The notes under the pieces: model-generated
What the model was told of the DNA's origin: nothing
Seen by the model: the letters and a program-made list of their open reading frames with translations, nothing else
Database searches by the model: none
NCBI GenBank assembly: GCA_037042915.1
Contig: CM073202.1
Span: 1,426,001 to 1,490,000 of the forward strand
Direction: 5' to 3'
Source: Auricularia sp. M13
Taxonomy: Eukaryota; Basidiomycota; Agaricomycetes; Auriculariales; Auriculariaceae
Length of the DNA stretch: 64,000 nt
Shown here: piece after piece, positions 63,830 to 64,000 of the stretch
Position numbering within the stretch: position 1 is the first letter of the stretch
Layout: each line of letters starts with the position of its first letter
Translations under genes and position numbers: made by a program

Positions 63830-64000
63830 GGCTGGCGCGGAGGGAGCTGGCGAGAGGCAAGGGAGGGCTCGGCCCGTGGTCTGCCGTTTGCTGGCCGTTC
63901 CTGATCTCGAGTCGTCATCATCCAGCCGCTGTTGACCGACGCCTGCCTTGCCCTCCCGTCACCGTCCGCCGTCGAACCCGGTGGCGATGGCACTCTATAT
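63830..64000. promoter_or_regulatory. Upstream region of the dioxygenase gene, to the window edge
   Basis: 170 GC-rich bases, the presumed promoter and 5' leader. The next gene is not visible. Confidence 0.4.

Noticed and set aside
1-64000. CRISPR array, prokaryotic operons, integrated bacterial DNA
   Set aside because: No regularly spaced repeats, and nearly every recognised gene has basidiomycete-type introns.

Overview
The window is eukaryotic and almost certainly from a filamentous basidiomycete (Agaricomycetes). Genes are dense and lie on both strands. Introns are many and short (about 50-60 nt, GTRNGT donors, CTRAY branch sites, YAG acceptors). The content is fungal: ergosterol factor Erg28, GH81 beta-glucanase, two GH18 chitinases, Urm1-pathway genes and a CTU2/NCS2 homologue. 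No prokaryotic operon structure, CRISPR array or riboswitch is visible. Exon borders are my own reading of splice sites and frames; where I could not close a junction I say so.

Layout. 0-7 kb: 5'-partial SET-domain protein, GST kappa-class protein, GH81 glucanase, CTU2/NCS2 tRNA thiolation protein. 7-11.7 kb: a disordered-protein gene on the minus strand split by a retroposon, with a 20-nt poly-A tail, a 13-bp target-site duplication and one gag/ORF1-like frame. 11.9-17 kb: ERG28, a multi-exon gene of unknown function, a mitochondrial-type rhomboid. 16.8-18.9 kb: a gene-free repeat region abutting an APH-type kinase-like gene. 20-27.5 kb: disordered protein, CDK1, arrestin-like protein, UBA4/MOCS3. 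27.7-32 kb: a divergent pair of secreted GH18 chitinases with low-complexity proline-rich linkers. 33-37 kb: two disordered nuclear-looking proteins. 37.5-47 kb: aldehyde dehydrogenase, single-pass membrane protein, cytosolic methionyl-tRNA synthetase, OPT transporter. 47-54 kb: EEF2KMT-like methyltransferase, SDR, Mediator 25-like protein, PITH protein. 54.5 kb: intron-containing tRNA-Thr(AGT). 54.8-64 kb: CS-domain tail-anchored protein, GRE2-like reductase, UBX protein, BAH/PHD protein, and a mitochondrial trimethyllysine/gamma-butyrobetaine dioxygenase.

Working together. Most genes are ordinary housekeeping genes arranged head-to-head over short shared promoters (MetRS/OPT, CDK1/arrestin, UBX/BAH, the two chitinases). 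GH81 glucanase and the two chitinases all act on the fungal cell wall. UBA4 and CTU2 act in the same Urm1-dependent thiolation of wobble uridine in tRNA. I see no biosynthetic gene cluster or defence island.

The strongest unusual signal is the precise, apparently young insertion of an ORF1-only, poly-A-tailed retroposon into a coding exon at 8,461-9,964. It leaves the host reading frame open on both sides and fuses the host N-terminus in frame to the element's protein. Several unexplained frame changes in low-complexity or homopolymer stretches (28.4-28.5, 30.9, 34.1, 61.2 kb) suggest consensus indels, or real lesions to be checked against reads.
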